Assembly (NCBI RefSeq): GCF_022343685.1
Contig: NZ_CP092123.1
Location: 1,054,001-1,118,000 of the forward strand
Direction of reading: 5' to 3'
DNA: 64,000 nt
Source of the DNA: Marinobacterium sediminicola
GTDB lineage: Bacteria > Pseudomonadota > Gammaproteobacteria > Pseudomonadales > Balneatricaceae
Shown piece by piece: positions 17,531 through 26,434 of this stretch; the stretch's first letter is position 1, and each line of letters starts with the position of its first letter. The position numbers and the translations under genes were made by a program. Below the pieces are notes generated by a model that saw only the letters and a program-made list of their open reading frames with translations, was not told the origin of the DNA and did no database searches.

Positions 17531-18664
17531 ATGGACTTTACATTGACAGAAGATCAGCGCGCCATTGCCGAAATGGCGGGCGGACTGTTCACCGATTTCT
17601 GCACCGATGAGCGCATGCGCGACTTCGATGAAAGCGGTGCCACCCTCATGCAGGATCTTTGGCAGACCTGTGTCGAAACCGGCCTGCATTCTCTGTATAT
17701 CCCGGAAGAAGCGGGTGGCAGTGGTTTGGGCATGACCGAGCTAATGCTGGTGCTGGAAGCACAGGGGCGAGGTCTGGGTCTGGTACCGCTTTGGCGTCAT
17801 CAGGTTGCGGCTGCCACTCTGGCCCAGTTTGCCGCCGACGCGTTCGCGGGTCTGCTGGAAGCCGCGGCCGGTGCCGAGAAGGTACTGACACTGAGTGCCG
17901 GTGATCGCAGCCGCGCGACCGGTCTGGCGCTGAAAGCCGAGCAGGTTGATGACGGCTGGGTGCTGAACGGCACCGCGCATGCTGTCCCGGGTGCCGTCGA
18001 AGCTGCCGCTGCGCTGGTGCTGGTCGATACTGCTGAAGGCGCTCGCGTAGCCTGTGTTGAATTCGATGCAGCGGGCGTTAATCGCGTAGCGGGTGTGCTG
18101 ACGCAGGGCGAGAGCGTAGCGGATATCAAGTGCGATAAGGTCAAACTGGCTGCCGCTGCGGTATTGCCTGTTGCGGCCACTGACTGGCTGGAAACCCGCG
18201 CCATCGCCGCTCAGGCGGCCCTGCAGCTGGGCGTGAGCGAGGAGCAGATCCGCCGCACCGTGGAGTACGTCAACGAGCGTATTCAGTTCGGGCGCGCCAT
18301 CGGGCAGTTTCAGGCGGTTCAGATGAGCATGGCTGACTGCAAGGTTGCGCTGGAAGCCCTGCGCTCCTCAGTGTGGCAGCTCTGCTATCGCATCGATGCC
18401 GGTCTGCCGGCACCTTCCGAAGCACTGGCTACGGCCTGGCTGGCCTGCGAAGCCGGGCACAAGATCGGCCATACCGCCCAGCACGTGCATGGCGGCATCG
18501 GTGTCGATCTGACCTATCCGATTCACCGTTTTCTCTACTGGAGCCGCGCTCTGAGTCTGGGCCTGGGCGGCAGCCGGGCAACTCTGGAACGTCTTGGCGA
18601 CTGGTTGGCAACTCACGATACCTTGGGATGGAAATATGACCTCGAAGAAAACAATGCGATTTGA
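17531..18664 (+). CDS. chsE1: Acyl-CoA dehydrogenase, ChsE1/FadE28-like beta-type subunit
   Basis: This 377-residue ACAD-fold protein has a diverged middle domain. The C-terminal half has RIQFGRAIGQFQAVQMSMADC and HVHGGIGVDLTYPIHRFLYWSRALSLGLGG, which parallels FadE28 (HVHGG.GVD..HP.HR, LGGA...L.R.G). FadE28 pairs with FadE29 as ChsE1-ChsE2 to desaturate the C22 propanoyl-CoA side chain of steroids. The alpha partner here is the ACAD at 20257, with ChsH1 and Ltp2 genes between them. It begins 10 bp after ChsH2, with a GAGGAGG ribosome-binding site. Confidence 0.88.
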   Translation: MDFTLTEDQRAIAEMAGGLFTDFCTDERMRDFDESGATLMQDLWQTCVETGLHSLYIPEEAGGSGLGMTELMLVLEAQGRGLGLVPLWRHQVAAATLAQFAADAFAGLLEAAAGAEKVLTLSAGDRSRATGLALKAEQVDDGWVLNGTAHAVPGAVEAAAALVLVDTAEGARVACVEFDAAGVNRVAGVLTQGESVADIKCDKVKLAAAAVLPVAATDWLETRAIAAQAALQLGVSEEQIRRTVEYVNERIQFGRAIGQFQAVQMSMADCKVALEALRSSVWQLCYRIDAGLPAPSEALATAWLACEAGHKIGHTAQHVHGGIGVDLTYPIHRFLYWSRALSLGLGGSRATLERLGDWLATHDTLGWKYDLEENNAI

Positions 18665-19055
18665 AGATGTCAGCCTCGGTGATCAGTTGCCGCCGCTGGA
18701 AATCCCGATCACAGTGGCACTGATCGCCGGTGGTGCGATTGCAACCCGTGACTACTTTCCGGGGCATCACGACAAGGACGCGGCTCAGGAACTGGGTTCG
18801 CCCCATGTGTTCATGAATATCCTGACCACCAGTGGTCTGGTGGAGCGTTTTGTCGAGCAGTGGTGTGGGCCTGAAGGTCGCTTCCAGGATCTGAAGATCC
18901 GTTTGGGCGCGCCGAACTATCCCGGCGACAGCATGAAGTTTCAGGGCGAAGTCACTGCCCTGGATGCGGACAGTCGCAGTGTGGAAGTGACGCTCAAGGG
19001 CAAGAATTCCATGGGCAACCACGTCACAGGTACGGTAGCGGTCACGCTGCCCTGA
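18636..19055 (+). CDS. chsH1: ChsH1-like MaoC family hydratase
   Basis: This protein has 139 residues from ATG 18636, which overlaps the end of the ACAD gene by 29 bp. Other in-frame starts are 18594 and 18654. It is a single hot-dog domain with the (R)-hydratase catalytic motif intact: ATRDYFPGHHDKDAA carries the Asp and His. This complements the MaoC domain of the ChsH2 protein, which lacks the His, so the pair should form one active hydratase for the 17(20)-ene-type CoA ester. Length and motif match mycobacterial ChsH1 (about 130 residues). It lies 17 bp before the aldolase gene. Confidence 0.88.
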   Translation: MTSKKTMRFEDVSLGDQLPPLEIPITVALIAGGAIATRDYFPGHHDKDAAQELGSPHVFMNILTTSGLVERFVEQWCGPEGRFQDLKIRLGAPNYPGDSMKFQGEVTALDADSRSVEVTLKGKNSMGNHVTGTVAVTLP

Positions 19056-19071
19056 GCCGGAGGAGACAAGA

Positions 19072-20247
19072 ATGAACGATAACATCAGCAACAAGGCCGC
19101 GATCGTCGGCCTTGGCGCCACCGAGTTTTCCAAGAACTCCGGCCGTACGGAACTGCGTCTGGCGATGGAAGCCACCCTGGCAGCACTGGAAGATGCCGGT
19201 ATCGACCCGTCCGAAGTGGATGGTTTCAGCAGCTACTCCGTAGACAAGGTGCCGGAGTACGAAATCGCTCGTCTGCTGGGCTGCAAGGAAGTGAAATTCT
19301 TCTCCCAGATCCCGCACGGTGGCGGCGCCGCCTGTGCACCGATCATGCATGCGGCCATGGCCGTTGCCACTGGCGTGGCCAAGACCGTGGTGGTGTACCG
19401 CGCCATGAACGAGCGCTCCTGGTACCGTTTCGGCACCGGCAGCTACGGCTTTGCCGATACCCCGATCTTCGAGAACGTGAACTACGGCTGGTACATGCCG
19501 CACGGTTTCCATACCCCGGCGGCCTGGGTCGGCATGTTCGCGCAGCGCTACATGCACACCTATGTAGCGACCTCTGAAGACTTCGGTCGTGTAGCAGTTG
19601 CGGTGCGCGATTTCGCGGCCACCAACCCGAATGCCTTTTTCTACGAGAAGCCGATCACGCTGGAAGACCACCAGAACTCACGCTGGATCTGTGAGCCTCT
19701 GCACCTGCTGGACTGCTGTCAGGAGTCCGATGGGGCCGTCGCACTGGTCATCACCAGCGCCGACCGCGCCAAGGACCTCAAACAGAAGCCGGTGATGATC
19801 AAGGCCGGTTCTCAGGGTATCGCCGATGGTCAGCAGATCATGACGTCTTACTACCGTGAAGACATCACCGGTCTGCCGGAAATGGGTGTCGTCGCTCGTG
19901 AGCTGTACCGTCAGTCCGGTCTGACGCCGGATGACATCCAGACCGCGGTCATTTATGACCACTTCACCCCGTTTGTATTGCCGCAGCTGGAAGAGTTCGG
20001 TTTTGCCAAGCGAGGCGAGGCCAAGGACTTCATCCGCGCCGGCCATCATGCCCGTGGTGGCAGACTGCCGATCAATACCCACGGCGGCCAGCTGGGCGAG
20101 GCCTACATCCATGGCATGAACGGTGTAGCCGAGGGCGTGCGCCAGGTGCGTGGCAGCTCGGTCAACCAGGTGGATGACGTGGAAAACGTCCTGGTTACTG
20201 CCGGTACCGGTGTGCCAACCAGCGGTCTGATTCTGAGCGCAAGCTAA
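19072..20247 (+). CDS. ltp2: Ltp2-like thiolase-fold acyl-CoA aldolase
   Basis: This 391-residue SCP-x/thiolase-fold protein has the Ltp2-type motifs IYDHFTPFVLPQLEEFGF and INTHGGQLGEAYIHGMNGVAEGVRQ. The tyrosines in these segments correspond, as far as I recall, to the catalytic Tyr pair of Ltp2. Ltp2 cleaves the hydrated C22 steroid CoA ester by a retro-aldol reaction to a C17 ketone and propionyl-CoA, in complex with ChsH1-ChsH2. All partners are encoded in the same operon. No thiolase-type C-terminal Cys motif is visible, supporting the aldolase reading. Confidence 0.9.
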   Translation: MNDNISNKAAIVGLGATEFSKNSGRTELRLAMEATLAALEDAGIDPSEVDGFSSYSVDKVPEYEIARLLGCKEVKFFSQIPHGGGAACAPIMHAAMAVATGVAKTVVVYRAMNERSWYRFGTGSYGFADTPIFENVNYGWYMPHGFHTPAAWVGMFAQRYMHTYVATSEDFGRVAVAVRDFAATNPNAFFYEKPITLEDHQNSRWICEPLHLLDCCQESDGAVALVITSADRAKDLKQKPVMIKAGSQGIADGQQIMTSYYREDITGLPEMGVVARELYRQSGLTPDDIQTAVIYDHFTPFVLPQLEEFGFAKRGEAKDFIRAGHHARGGRLPINTHGGQLGEAYIHGMNGVAEGVRQVRGSSVNQVDDVENVLVTAGTGVPTSGLILSAS

Positions 20248-20256
20248 GGAGGTCAC

Positions 20257-21423
20257 ATGTTTGTCGATCTGACACCCGAGCAGCATGCGCTGCGACTGAA
20301 AATTCGTGATTACTTCACCAACCTGATGACGCCGGAGCTGCGCAGCTCCCTGCGCGGCAAGGAAGGCGGTGACGAGTTCCGCGATACCATCCGCCAGATG
20401 GGCAAGGATGGCTGGCTGGCCGTGGGCTGGCCGAAAGAGCATGGCGGTCAGGGCTATGCCGCCACCGAACAGCTGATCTTCTTCGAAGAAGCCAACATCG
20501 CGGGCGCGCCGCTGCCGTTCGTGACCATCAGTACCGTGGGCCCGGCGCTGATGGAATATGGTACCGACTTTCAGAAAGAGAAATTCCTGCCGGGTATCGC
20601 CAGTGGCGAGATCAACTTCGCCATCGGCTACTCTGAACCCAATGCCGGTTCGGACCTGGCGGTGCTGAAAACCCATGCCCGTGTCGAAGACGATCACTTT
20701 GTGGTCAACGGTAACAAGCTGTGGACCTCCGGTGCCGAGTCTGCCGATTTCGTCTGGCTGGCGGCTCGCACCGATCCGGATCTGCCCCGTCACAAGGGCA
20801 TCTCCATCATGATCGTGGACACCACCTCCGAGGGCTTCTCGCACACGGTGATCCCGACCTGCTCCAACCCGACAGCAGCCACCTACTATGACAACGTCAA
20901 GGTGCCAAAAGAGATGCTGGTAGGCGAGTTGAATGGCGGCTGGAAGCTGATCACCTCCCAGTTGAACCACGAGCGTCTGGGTCTGGGTTCCTGGTCTGAC
21001 AAGGTGGTGGGGCTGTTCCGTCGCGTTTACCTGTGGGCCAAGGCCAGGGATGAGAATGGTCGCTGTGCCATGGATCAGGCCTGGGTCCGCTCCGCGCTGG
21101 CCGAGTGCTACTCGCGTCTGGAGGCGATGCGTCTGATCAACTTCCGCATCGCGTCGGATCTGGAAAAGGGCCAGATGGATGTGGCGCTGGCCTCCACCAC
21201 CAAGGTGTACGGTTCTGAATCAGCGATCGAAATCCTGCGCCGTCTGGTCGACATCGTCGGTGCCAACGGTATGATCCGCGAAGGCTCCGCTGCGTCTTTG
21301 CTGATGGGTGAACTGGAATATGAAGTGCGTGCGTCCGTGACGCTGACCTTCGGTGGCGGTACCAATGAGATCCAGCGTGAGCTGATCGCCCAGTTCGGTC
21401 TCGGCATGCAGCGTGGTCGTTGA
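20257..21423 (+). CDS. chsE2: Acyl-CoA dehydrogenase, ChsE2/FadE29-FadE26 type alpha subunit
   Basis: This 388-residue protein starts MFVDLTPEQHALR, close to FadE29 (MFIDLTPEQ). Motifs are DGWLAVGWPKEHGGQG, FAIGYSEPNAGSDLA, VNGNKLWTSGAESADFVWLA, the helix LNHERLGLG with the probable catalytic Glu, and TLTFGGGTNEIQRELIA at the C-terminus. Both mycobacterial FadE29 and FadE26 share this pattern. It is the likely catalytic partner of the ChsE1-like subunit at 17531. It sits 10 bp downstream of the Ltp2 gene, with an AAGGAGG ribosome-binding site. Confidence 0.9.
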   Translation: MFVDLTPEQHALRLKIRDYFTNLMTPELRSSLRGKEGGDEFRDTIRQMGKDGWLAVGWPKEHGGQGYAATEQLIFFEEANIAGAPLPFVTISTVGPALMEYGTDFQKEKFLPGIASGEINFAIGYSEPNAGSDLAVLKTHARVEDDHFVVNGNKLWTSGAESADFVWLAARTDPDLPRHKGISIMIVDTTSEGFSHTVIPTCSNPTAATYYDNVKVPKEMLVGELNGGWKLITSQLNHERLGLGSWSDKVVGLFRRVYLWAKARDENGRCAMDQAWVRSALAECYSRLEAMRLINFRIASDLEKGQMDVALASTTKVYGSESAIEILRRLVDIVGANGMIREGSAASLLMGELEYEVRASVTLTFGGGTNEIQRELIAQFGLGMQRGR

Positions 21424-21447
21424 GCCGGAGACGAGGAGAGAATAAGA

Positions 21448-22656
21448 ATGAGCACGATTGAAGAGTTTCGCGCCGAAACCCGCGCCTGGCTCGAGGCTAA
21501 CTGCCCCGAGTCTCTGCGTGGTGCGGCGGCAGCTGGCGAACTGGTCTGGGGTGGTTCCAAGGTTGAGTTTGGCAGTGAAGACCAGCGTCTCTGGTTCGAA
21601 CGCATGCGCGACAAGAACTGGTTCTGCCCGGACTGGCCCGAAGCCTATGGTGGTGGCGGCCTGACACCGGAACAGGATGCTGTTCTGCAGCAGGAGCTGA
21701 AGCGCCTTAAATGCCGCCCGCCACAGATCAACCTGGGTATCTGGATGCTGGGGCCTGTGCTGCTGGAATTCGGCACGGAAGAACAGAAAAAGCGTCTGCT
21801 GACGCCGATGACCCGTGGCGAAGTGCGCTGGTGCCAGGGCTTCAGTGAGCCCAACGCCGGTTCTGATCTGGCCAATATTCGCACCTCGGCCGTGGATGCC
21901 GGTGATCACTTCGTGGTCAACGGCAGCAAGATCTGGACGTCCTATGGCGATAAATCCGACTGGATGTACTGTCTGGTGCGCACGGACAACAGCAGCGCCA
22001 AGAAGCAGGAAGGCATCAGTCTGGTGGTGCTGGATATGCATGCCGAAGGCGTCGAGGCGCGCCCGATCGACCTGATCAGTGGCAAGTCCACCTTCTGCGA
22101 GGTGTTCTTCGACAACGTCAAGGTGCCCAAAGAAAACCTGATCGGTCCGCTGAACGGCGGTTGGACTCTGGCCAAGCGCCTGCTGCAGCATGAGCGCAGC
22201 GCCATGTCCAAGTTCGGTGAGTTCAGTCTGCCGACCCACTTCGATCTGATGAGCATTCTGGGGGACTATCTGCCTCAGTCTGAGTCTCCATCTGACATCG
22301 CCCTGCGTGCCCGCGCTCGTGCCTGTGCCATGGACGAGCATGCCTATAATCTGACCGTACAGCGCATGGGCCAGCAGGCACGTGCCGGTCAGGATGTCAG
22401 TGGTATTGCTGCGATCATGAAACTGGTCCACAGCGAACAGGAAAAGCAGAAGTTCGAGCTGCTGGTCGATGCCATGGGCTACCGTGCTCTGGGTTGGGAC
22501 GGTGAGGAGTTCAGCGAAAAAGAGCAGGCGATCAGTAAGGCCTGGCTGCTCAGCTACACCCAGACCATTGCCGGTGGCTCATCGGAAGTGCAGTTGAACG
22601 TGATTGCCAAGCGTGTACTGGATCTGCCCGATGCTCCCAAAGGAGGCGCCAAATGA
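21448..22656 (+). CDS. Acyl-CoA dehydrogenase, alpha-type subunit
   Basis: This 402-residue ACAD has RWCQGFSEPNAGSDLANI, VNGSKIWTSYGDKSDWMY, the helix LQHERSAMSKFGE with the likely catalytic Glu, and IAGGSSEVQLNVIAKRVLDLP at the C-terminus. It overlaps the next ACAD gene by 4 bp (ATGA), so the two form a tightly coupled pair, presumably a heterotetramer acting at another desaturation step of the same pathway. Substrate specificity cannot be assigned. The segment 230-290 includes a Ser/Pro-rich insertion not seen in the other ACADs here. Confidence 0.88.
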   Translation: MSTIEEFRAETRAWLEANCPESLRGAAAAGELVWGGSKVEFGSEDQRLWFERMRDKNWFCPDWPEAYGGGGLTPEQDAVLQQELKRLKCRPPQINLGIWMLGPVLLEFGTEEQKKRLLTPMTRGEVRWCQGFSEPNAGSDLANIRTSAVDAGDHFVVNGSKIWTSYGDKSDWMYCLVRTDNSSAKKQEGISLVVLDMHAEGVEARPIDLISGKSTFCEVFFDNVKVPKENLIGPLNGGWTLAKRLLQHERSAMSKFGEFSLPTHFDLMSILGDYLPQSESPSDIALRARARACAMDEHAYNLTVQRMGQQARAGQDVSGIAAIMKLVHSEQEKQKFELLVDAMGYRALGWDGEEFSEKEQAISKAWLLSYTQTIAGGSSEVQLNVIAKRVLDLPDAPKGGAK

Positions 22657-23786
22657 GCCTGATTTATAACGAAGAGCAGCGCATGCTGCTGGATACGGCG
22701 CAGGAGTTCTTTGCCGAGCGTAGCCCGGTGTCGGCCCTGCGGGCGATGCGAGATCGCGGCGATGAGCTGGGTTTCGAGCCGGACCTCTGGCAGGAAATGA
22801 CCGAACTGGGCTGGACCGCGATACCTTTCCCGGAAAGCCTCGGCGGTCTCGAGTTCGGCTATGCCGGCATGGGCGCGGTGTTCGAATCCGCCGGTCGCCA
22901 TCTGAGCGCCTCTCCGCTGTTGTCGTCTATCGTGCTCTGCGGCTCCGTACTGGAGCTTGGCGGCAGCGAAGCCCAGCAGGAAAACTGGCTGAGTGAGCTG
23001 ATGAGCGGCAGCAAGCGTCTTGCACTGGCCGTTGACGAGGGGGCTCGTCATAACCCGGAGCAGATTGCGCTGTCGGCCAGCCGCAATGACAGTGGCTTTG
23101 AGCTCAACGGCAACAAGGTCATGGTCGTCGACGGTCTGGGCGCGGACGGTTGGATCGTTGCCGCCCGTACCGGTGATGCGGCGAACGCCATCAGTCTGTT
23201 TATCGTTCCGGCGGGTGCCGAGGGCGTAACTCTCACACGCCAGAACCTGATCGACTCACGCAATACTGCTCGCCTGGCATTCAACCAGGTACAGGTTGCG
23301 CCTGATGACCTGATCGGTGAACTGGATCGTGGTGCCGAGGTGTTGAACCGTGCACTGGACCGTGGCCGCGCCTGCATTGCCGCAGAACTTCAGGGTGCCT
23401 GTGAAGAACTGTTCAAAATCACCCTCGACTACCTGCGTACCCGTGTCCAGTTCGATGTGCCTATCGGTTCCTTCCAGGCACTTCAGCACCGCGCCGCCTG
23501 GATGCATGTCGATATCGAGTTGGCCCGTTCCAGCCTGATGGCGGCGCTGGAAGCACTGGATGCCGGTGATGCCCAGGCCAGTCAGTTGGTCAGCCTGGCC
23601 AAGTGGAAGGTCGGTCAGATGGCGGACAAGGTGAGTGGCGAGGCCGTCCAGATGCATGGTGGCATCGGTGTCACCGATGAGCTGGATGTGGGCCTCTACT
23701 TCAAACGCATCCGTGTGCTGCAGGCACTGCTGGGTGATGCTGACTACCATCTGGACCGGTCGGCTTCACTGCTGGAATCTGCCTGA
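22653..23786 (+). CDS. Acyl-CoA dehydrogenase, beta-type subunit
   Basis: This 377-residue partner of the previous ACAD starts MSLIYNEEQRMLLDTAQEF. It has the RVQFDVPIGSFQALQHRAAWMHVD segment, in which the usual Arg of the R-P-I-G motif is Val, and QMHGGIGVTDELDVGLYFKRIRVLQALLG. The middle domain lacks the E-P-x-A-G-S-D loop. Its start overlaps the upstream stop. It is the last gene of the operon begun at 15712; a strong terminator follows 44 bp after its stop. Confidence 0.87.
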   Translation: MSLIYNEEQRMLLDTAQEFFAERSPVSALRAMRDRGDELGFEPDLWQEMTELGWTAIPFPESLGGLEFGYAGMGAVFESAGRHLSASPLLSSIVLCGSVLELGGSEAQQENWLSELMSGSKRLALAVDEGARHNPEQIALSASRNDSGFELNGNKVMVVDGLGADGWIVAARTGDAANAISLFIVPAGAEGVTLTRQNLIDSRNTARLAFNQVQVAPDDLIGELDRGAEVLNRALDRGRACIAAELQGACEELFKITLDYLRTRVQFDVPIGSFQALQHRAAWMHVDIELARSSLMAALEALDAGDAQASQLVSLAKWKVGQMADKVSGEAVQMHGGIGVTDELDVGLYFKRIRVLQALLGDADYHLDRSASLLESA

Positions 23787-23829
23787 GACCCTGTCGGCAG
23801 GGGAGCGCTCGTCTCCTCTGCCTCTTGGT

Positions 23830-23859
23830 GGCCTCTTTCTATGCTGTGGAGGCCTTTTT
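23830..23859 (+). terminator. Rho-independent terminator after the side-chain operon
   Basis: GGCCTC (23830-23835) and GAGGCC (23849-23854) form a stem followed by five T (23855-23859). A second hairpin just upstream (GGCAGGGGAG paired with CTCCTCTGCC, within about 23798-23826) may strengthen it. Confidence 0.8.
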
Positions 23860-23940
23860 CCGATGCCTGTGTGCTTCGGGCTTTAAGGCCCGGATTGCTG
23901 GCCGTTCCGATGACTCAGGTGTCACTGAAGAGGGACAAGA

Positions 23941-25614
23941 ATGAAAATAAGAACAAAATTTCTCTCCATCTCGATCGTACCCATGATCATTGTCGTTCTG
24001 GCCGTCATGCTGGTGGTGCAGTGGCAGCTGCAGCAGCTTGAAAACAAGGAAGTCGACACGATCCGTAGCGAGATGATGGAAACTCGCCAACAGGAACTGA
24101 AAAACTATATCGATATGGCAATGGGCGCGATTCGTCCCTTGCAGCATCGCCTGGATATGCGTTACCAGGAAAAAATCGCTCAGGCGCAGGAAGTGCTGAA
24201 TGGCATGACCTTTGGTGAGGGCGGTTTCATCTATGGCTATGACCTCGATGGCAATATCGTTTTCCACTCCGGCAATACCGACATGATCGGCAAATCGGTG
24301 CTGGATCTGAAAGACCCGGATGGCAAACCCTTCGTTCGCGACATTATCGAGACAGCACTGGACGGTGGCGGTTTCGTGCAGTTTCGCTGGCCCCGAGAAG
24401 CGGGTGGCGAGCCCGCGCTGAGGCTCACTTATGCCCGTGAAATCGAAGTCTGGGGCTGGGTGATTGCAACCGGCTTCTTCATTGATGACATTGAATCTCA
24501 GGTTGCGCTGCGAGAGGCCAATATCGGCCATACCGTGACTCAGACGATGATCTGGATTCTGGCCTCCGGGCTGGTACTGGCCGTGCTGGTCAGTGCGGTC
24601 AACCTGTTGTTGTCACGACGGATACTGGGACCGCTGCAGCTGACGGCTCAGGCTCTTTTGGATATTGCTGAAGGCGAGGGGGACCTGACGCGCCGTCTGG
24701 ATGTTCACAGCCGTGACGAAGTCGGCGATGTGGCGCGGGGCTTCAACGGCTTTGTCGAAAAAATTCATCAGCTGGTCAAGGAAGTTCAGGTGGCGGTGGG
24801 CTCACTGAGCCAGTCCACCGCGTCCATGACCCAGGTGGTAGATCAGACACAGGCTGATACCCGTCAGCAGCGAGAAGATACCGGACGCACCGCCGCCTCC
24901 ATTCAGGAGATGGTTGCCGCAGTTCAGGAGGTCGCGTCCAGTGCCACCATGGCGGCCGAGGCGGCACAGCAGGCAGATGCCAACGCCCGCAACGGTGATC
25001 GTGTTGTGGAGGAGACCATTCGATCGATCAACCAGCTGGCAGATGATGTCCACCGCTCGGCCGAGGTCATTACCCGTCTGGGTGTCGATGCCGACGCTAT
25101 CGGCAGTGTCGTGTCGGTTATCAGCGGGATTGCAGAACAGACCAATCTGCTGGCCCTGAACGCTGCGATTGAAGCGGCGCGCGCGGGTGATCAGGGGCGG
25201 GGATTCTCGGTGGTCGCCGATGAGGTCCGTACGCTTGCCAGTCGGACGCAGCAGAGCACTGAAGAAATTCAGCGCATGATCGAGCGTCTTCAAAGTGGTG
25301 CGCGCGAAGCGGTCACGGTGATGAGCCGCAGCCGTGAGCAAAGTGCCGCCACGACCGAGCGTGCCGAGGACGCGACCCGTTCACTGCAGCAGATCACCGC
25401 TTCAGTGGCGACGATCAGCGAAATGAATACCCAGATTGCGGGCGCGGCTGAACAGCAGACAGCGGTTGCCAATGAGATCGACGGCAGTGTGCAGCAGGTA
25501 GCGGCGATTGCCGACAAGGCCGATCACAACGCCAGTATTCTTGCGGACACCACCGCCGGCATGGCGCAGCTGGAGCAGCGCCTGAGCCAGCTGGTGATGA
25601 CCTTCAAGGTCTAA
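23941..25614 (+). CDS. Methyl-accepting chemotaxis protein with single Cache domain
   Basis: This 557-residue transducer has TM1 (about residues 10-30), a periplasmic sCache-type domain ([21 protein letters not shown]...[14 protein letters not shown]), TM2 (about 203-224), HAMP (225-280) and an MCP signalling domain with the conserved hairpin tip [34 protein letters not shown]. No C-terminal CheR-tethering pentapeptide is present. It sits between two catabolic operons, just after a terminator, so it probably has its own promoter. It may sense the island's substrate or a breakdown product, inferred from position only. Confidence 0.93.
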   Translation: MKIRTKFLSISIVPMIIVVLAVMLVVQWQLQQLENKEVDTIRSEMMETRQQELKNYIDMAMGAIRPLQHRLDMRYQEKIAQAQEVLNGMTFGEGGFIYGYDLDGNIVFHSGNTDMIGKSVLDLKDPDGKPFVRDIIETALDGGGFVQFRWPREAGGEPALRLTYAREIEVWGWVIATGFFIDDIESQVALREANIGHTVTQTMIWILASGLVLAVLVSAVNLLLSRRILGPLQLTAQALLDIAEGEGDLTRRLDVHSRDEVGDVARGFNGFVEKIHQLVKEVQVAVGSLSQSTASMTQVVDQTQADTRQQREDTGRTAASIQEMVAAVQEVASSATMAAEAAQQADANARNGDRVVEETIRSINQLADDVHRSAEVITRLGVDADAIGSVVSVISGIAEQTNLLALNAAIEAARAGDQGRGFSVVADEVRTLASRTQQSTEEIQRMIERLQSGAREAVTVMSRSREQSAATTERAEDATRSLQQITASVATISEMNTQIAGAAEQQTAVANEIDGSVQQVAAIADKADHNASILADTTAGMAQLEQRLSQLVMTFKV

Positions 25615-25621
25615 GCGAGCG

Positions 25622-26071
25622 CTACAGGTTGGAGTGTGCCTTCTTGCACTCCAGTACCCCCGCCTGTCCGGTGGGGGTATCAACCTGCTGCAGCAGCGAT
25701 CGCGCCATCCACAGTCCCATCTTCACTTCCTGCCAGATGTAATAGCTTTCACCGGGTTGGGTATCGATCACCAGTGTCGATGTGTTCTCGGTAATAGAGG
25801 ATATTTCGTGCCGGCCCGGGTCTACGACCCAGTGGAAGTAGGTTTTGGGTCCCGTCTGACCGGCCACTCGCCCATTCAGCGCCACCGTCATCGGAATGGC
25901 ACCGCCAAAGGTCTCGTTGCGATAGACATAAATGCTCGATTTATCGGCGGGGACAATGAACTGCTTGGATTCACTGTCGCTGCTCATGGAGTCCATGGGA
26001 ACGCTGGCACACCCGCCCAGCAGCATCACCCACAAGACTGAGATAACAGCGAAGACAGATCGGATAGACAT
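25622..26071 (-). CDS. DUF2846-type lipoprotein
   Basis: This 149-residue protein has a lipoprotein signal peptide with lipobox LLGGC (Cys at about residue 21). The mature part contains IYVYRNETFGGAIPMTVALNGRVAGQT and HWVVDPGRHEISS, features of DUF2846 proteins of unknown function. It is convergent with the MCP gene, 7 bp apart, and two short inverted repeats at its 3' end (around 25631-25652 and 25657-25680) may terminate both. It is likely a house-keeping envelope protein with no evident link to the pathway. Confidence 0.82.
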   Translation of the reverse strand: MSIRSVFAVISVLWVMLLGGCASVPMDSMSSDSESKQFIVPADKSSIYVYRNETFGGAIPMTVALNGRVAGQTGPKTYFHWVVDPGRHEISSITENTSTLVIDTQPGESYYIWQEVKMGLWMARSLLQQVDTPTGQAGVLECKKAHSNL

Positions 26072-26434
26072 GGCCGTGCTTCCTTGTTGACGTGGTATCT
26101 CTCAGAGCTTGGTACAGTCCGGCGAAACTTGCACGGTTGTGGACGTTTTTTCCTGATCCTGAGCAACCGCTATCGCTGGCAATCGGGGGCGCTTATTTTC
26201 ATGGCCCAAGACTGCACTCATCTTTTATGACGCAGCGCCTGGAGAAATGAGACTTTTTATCTGTGCATTACGTACAAGTGTCAGCGAATACCGCCCAGTT
26301 CGTCTCAAAAGCTGCTGTTCTGTAACAAAAACATGTATTTCTTGGTCTTTTGACTGTTTAATGACCATATAGAAAAACATCCCAATGTCGCTAAAATAAG
26401 ACACTTATAATCGAGATTCTCCGACGAGATTGGC
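26072..26434. other. Intergenic region between lipoprotein and GGDEF genes
   Basis: This is a 363-bp divergent region. The right half (26281-26434) is clearly A/T-rich. A perfect TATAAT (26406-26411) lies 23 bp before the GGDEF start and could be its -10 box, but no good -35 is seen at the right spacing. No gene and no copy of the 18-bp element was found. Confidence 0.5.
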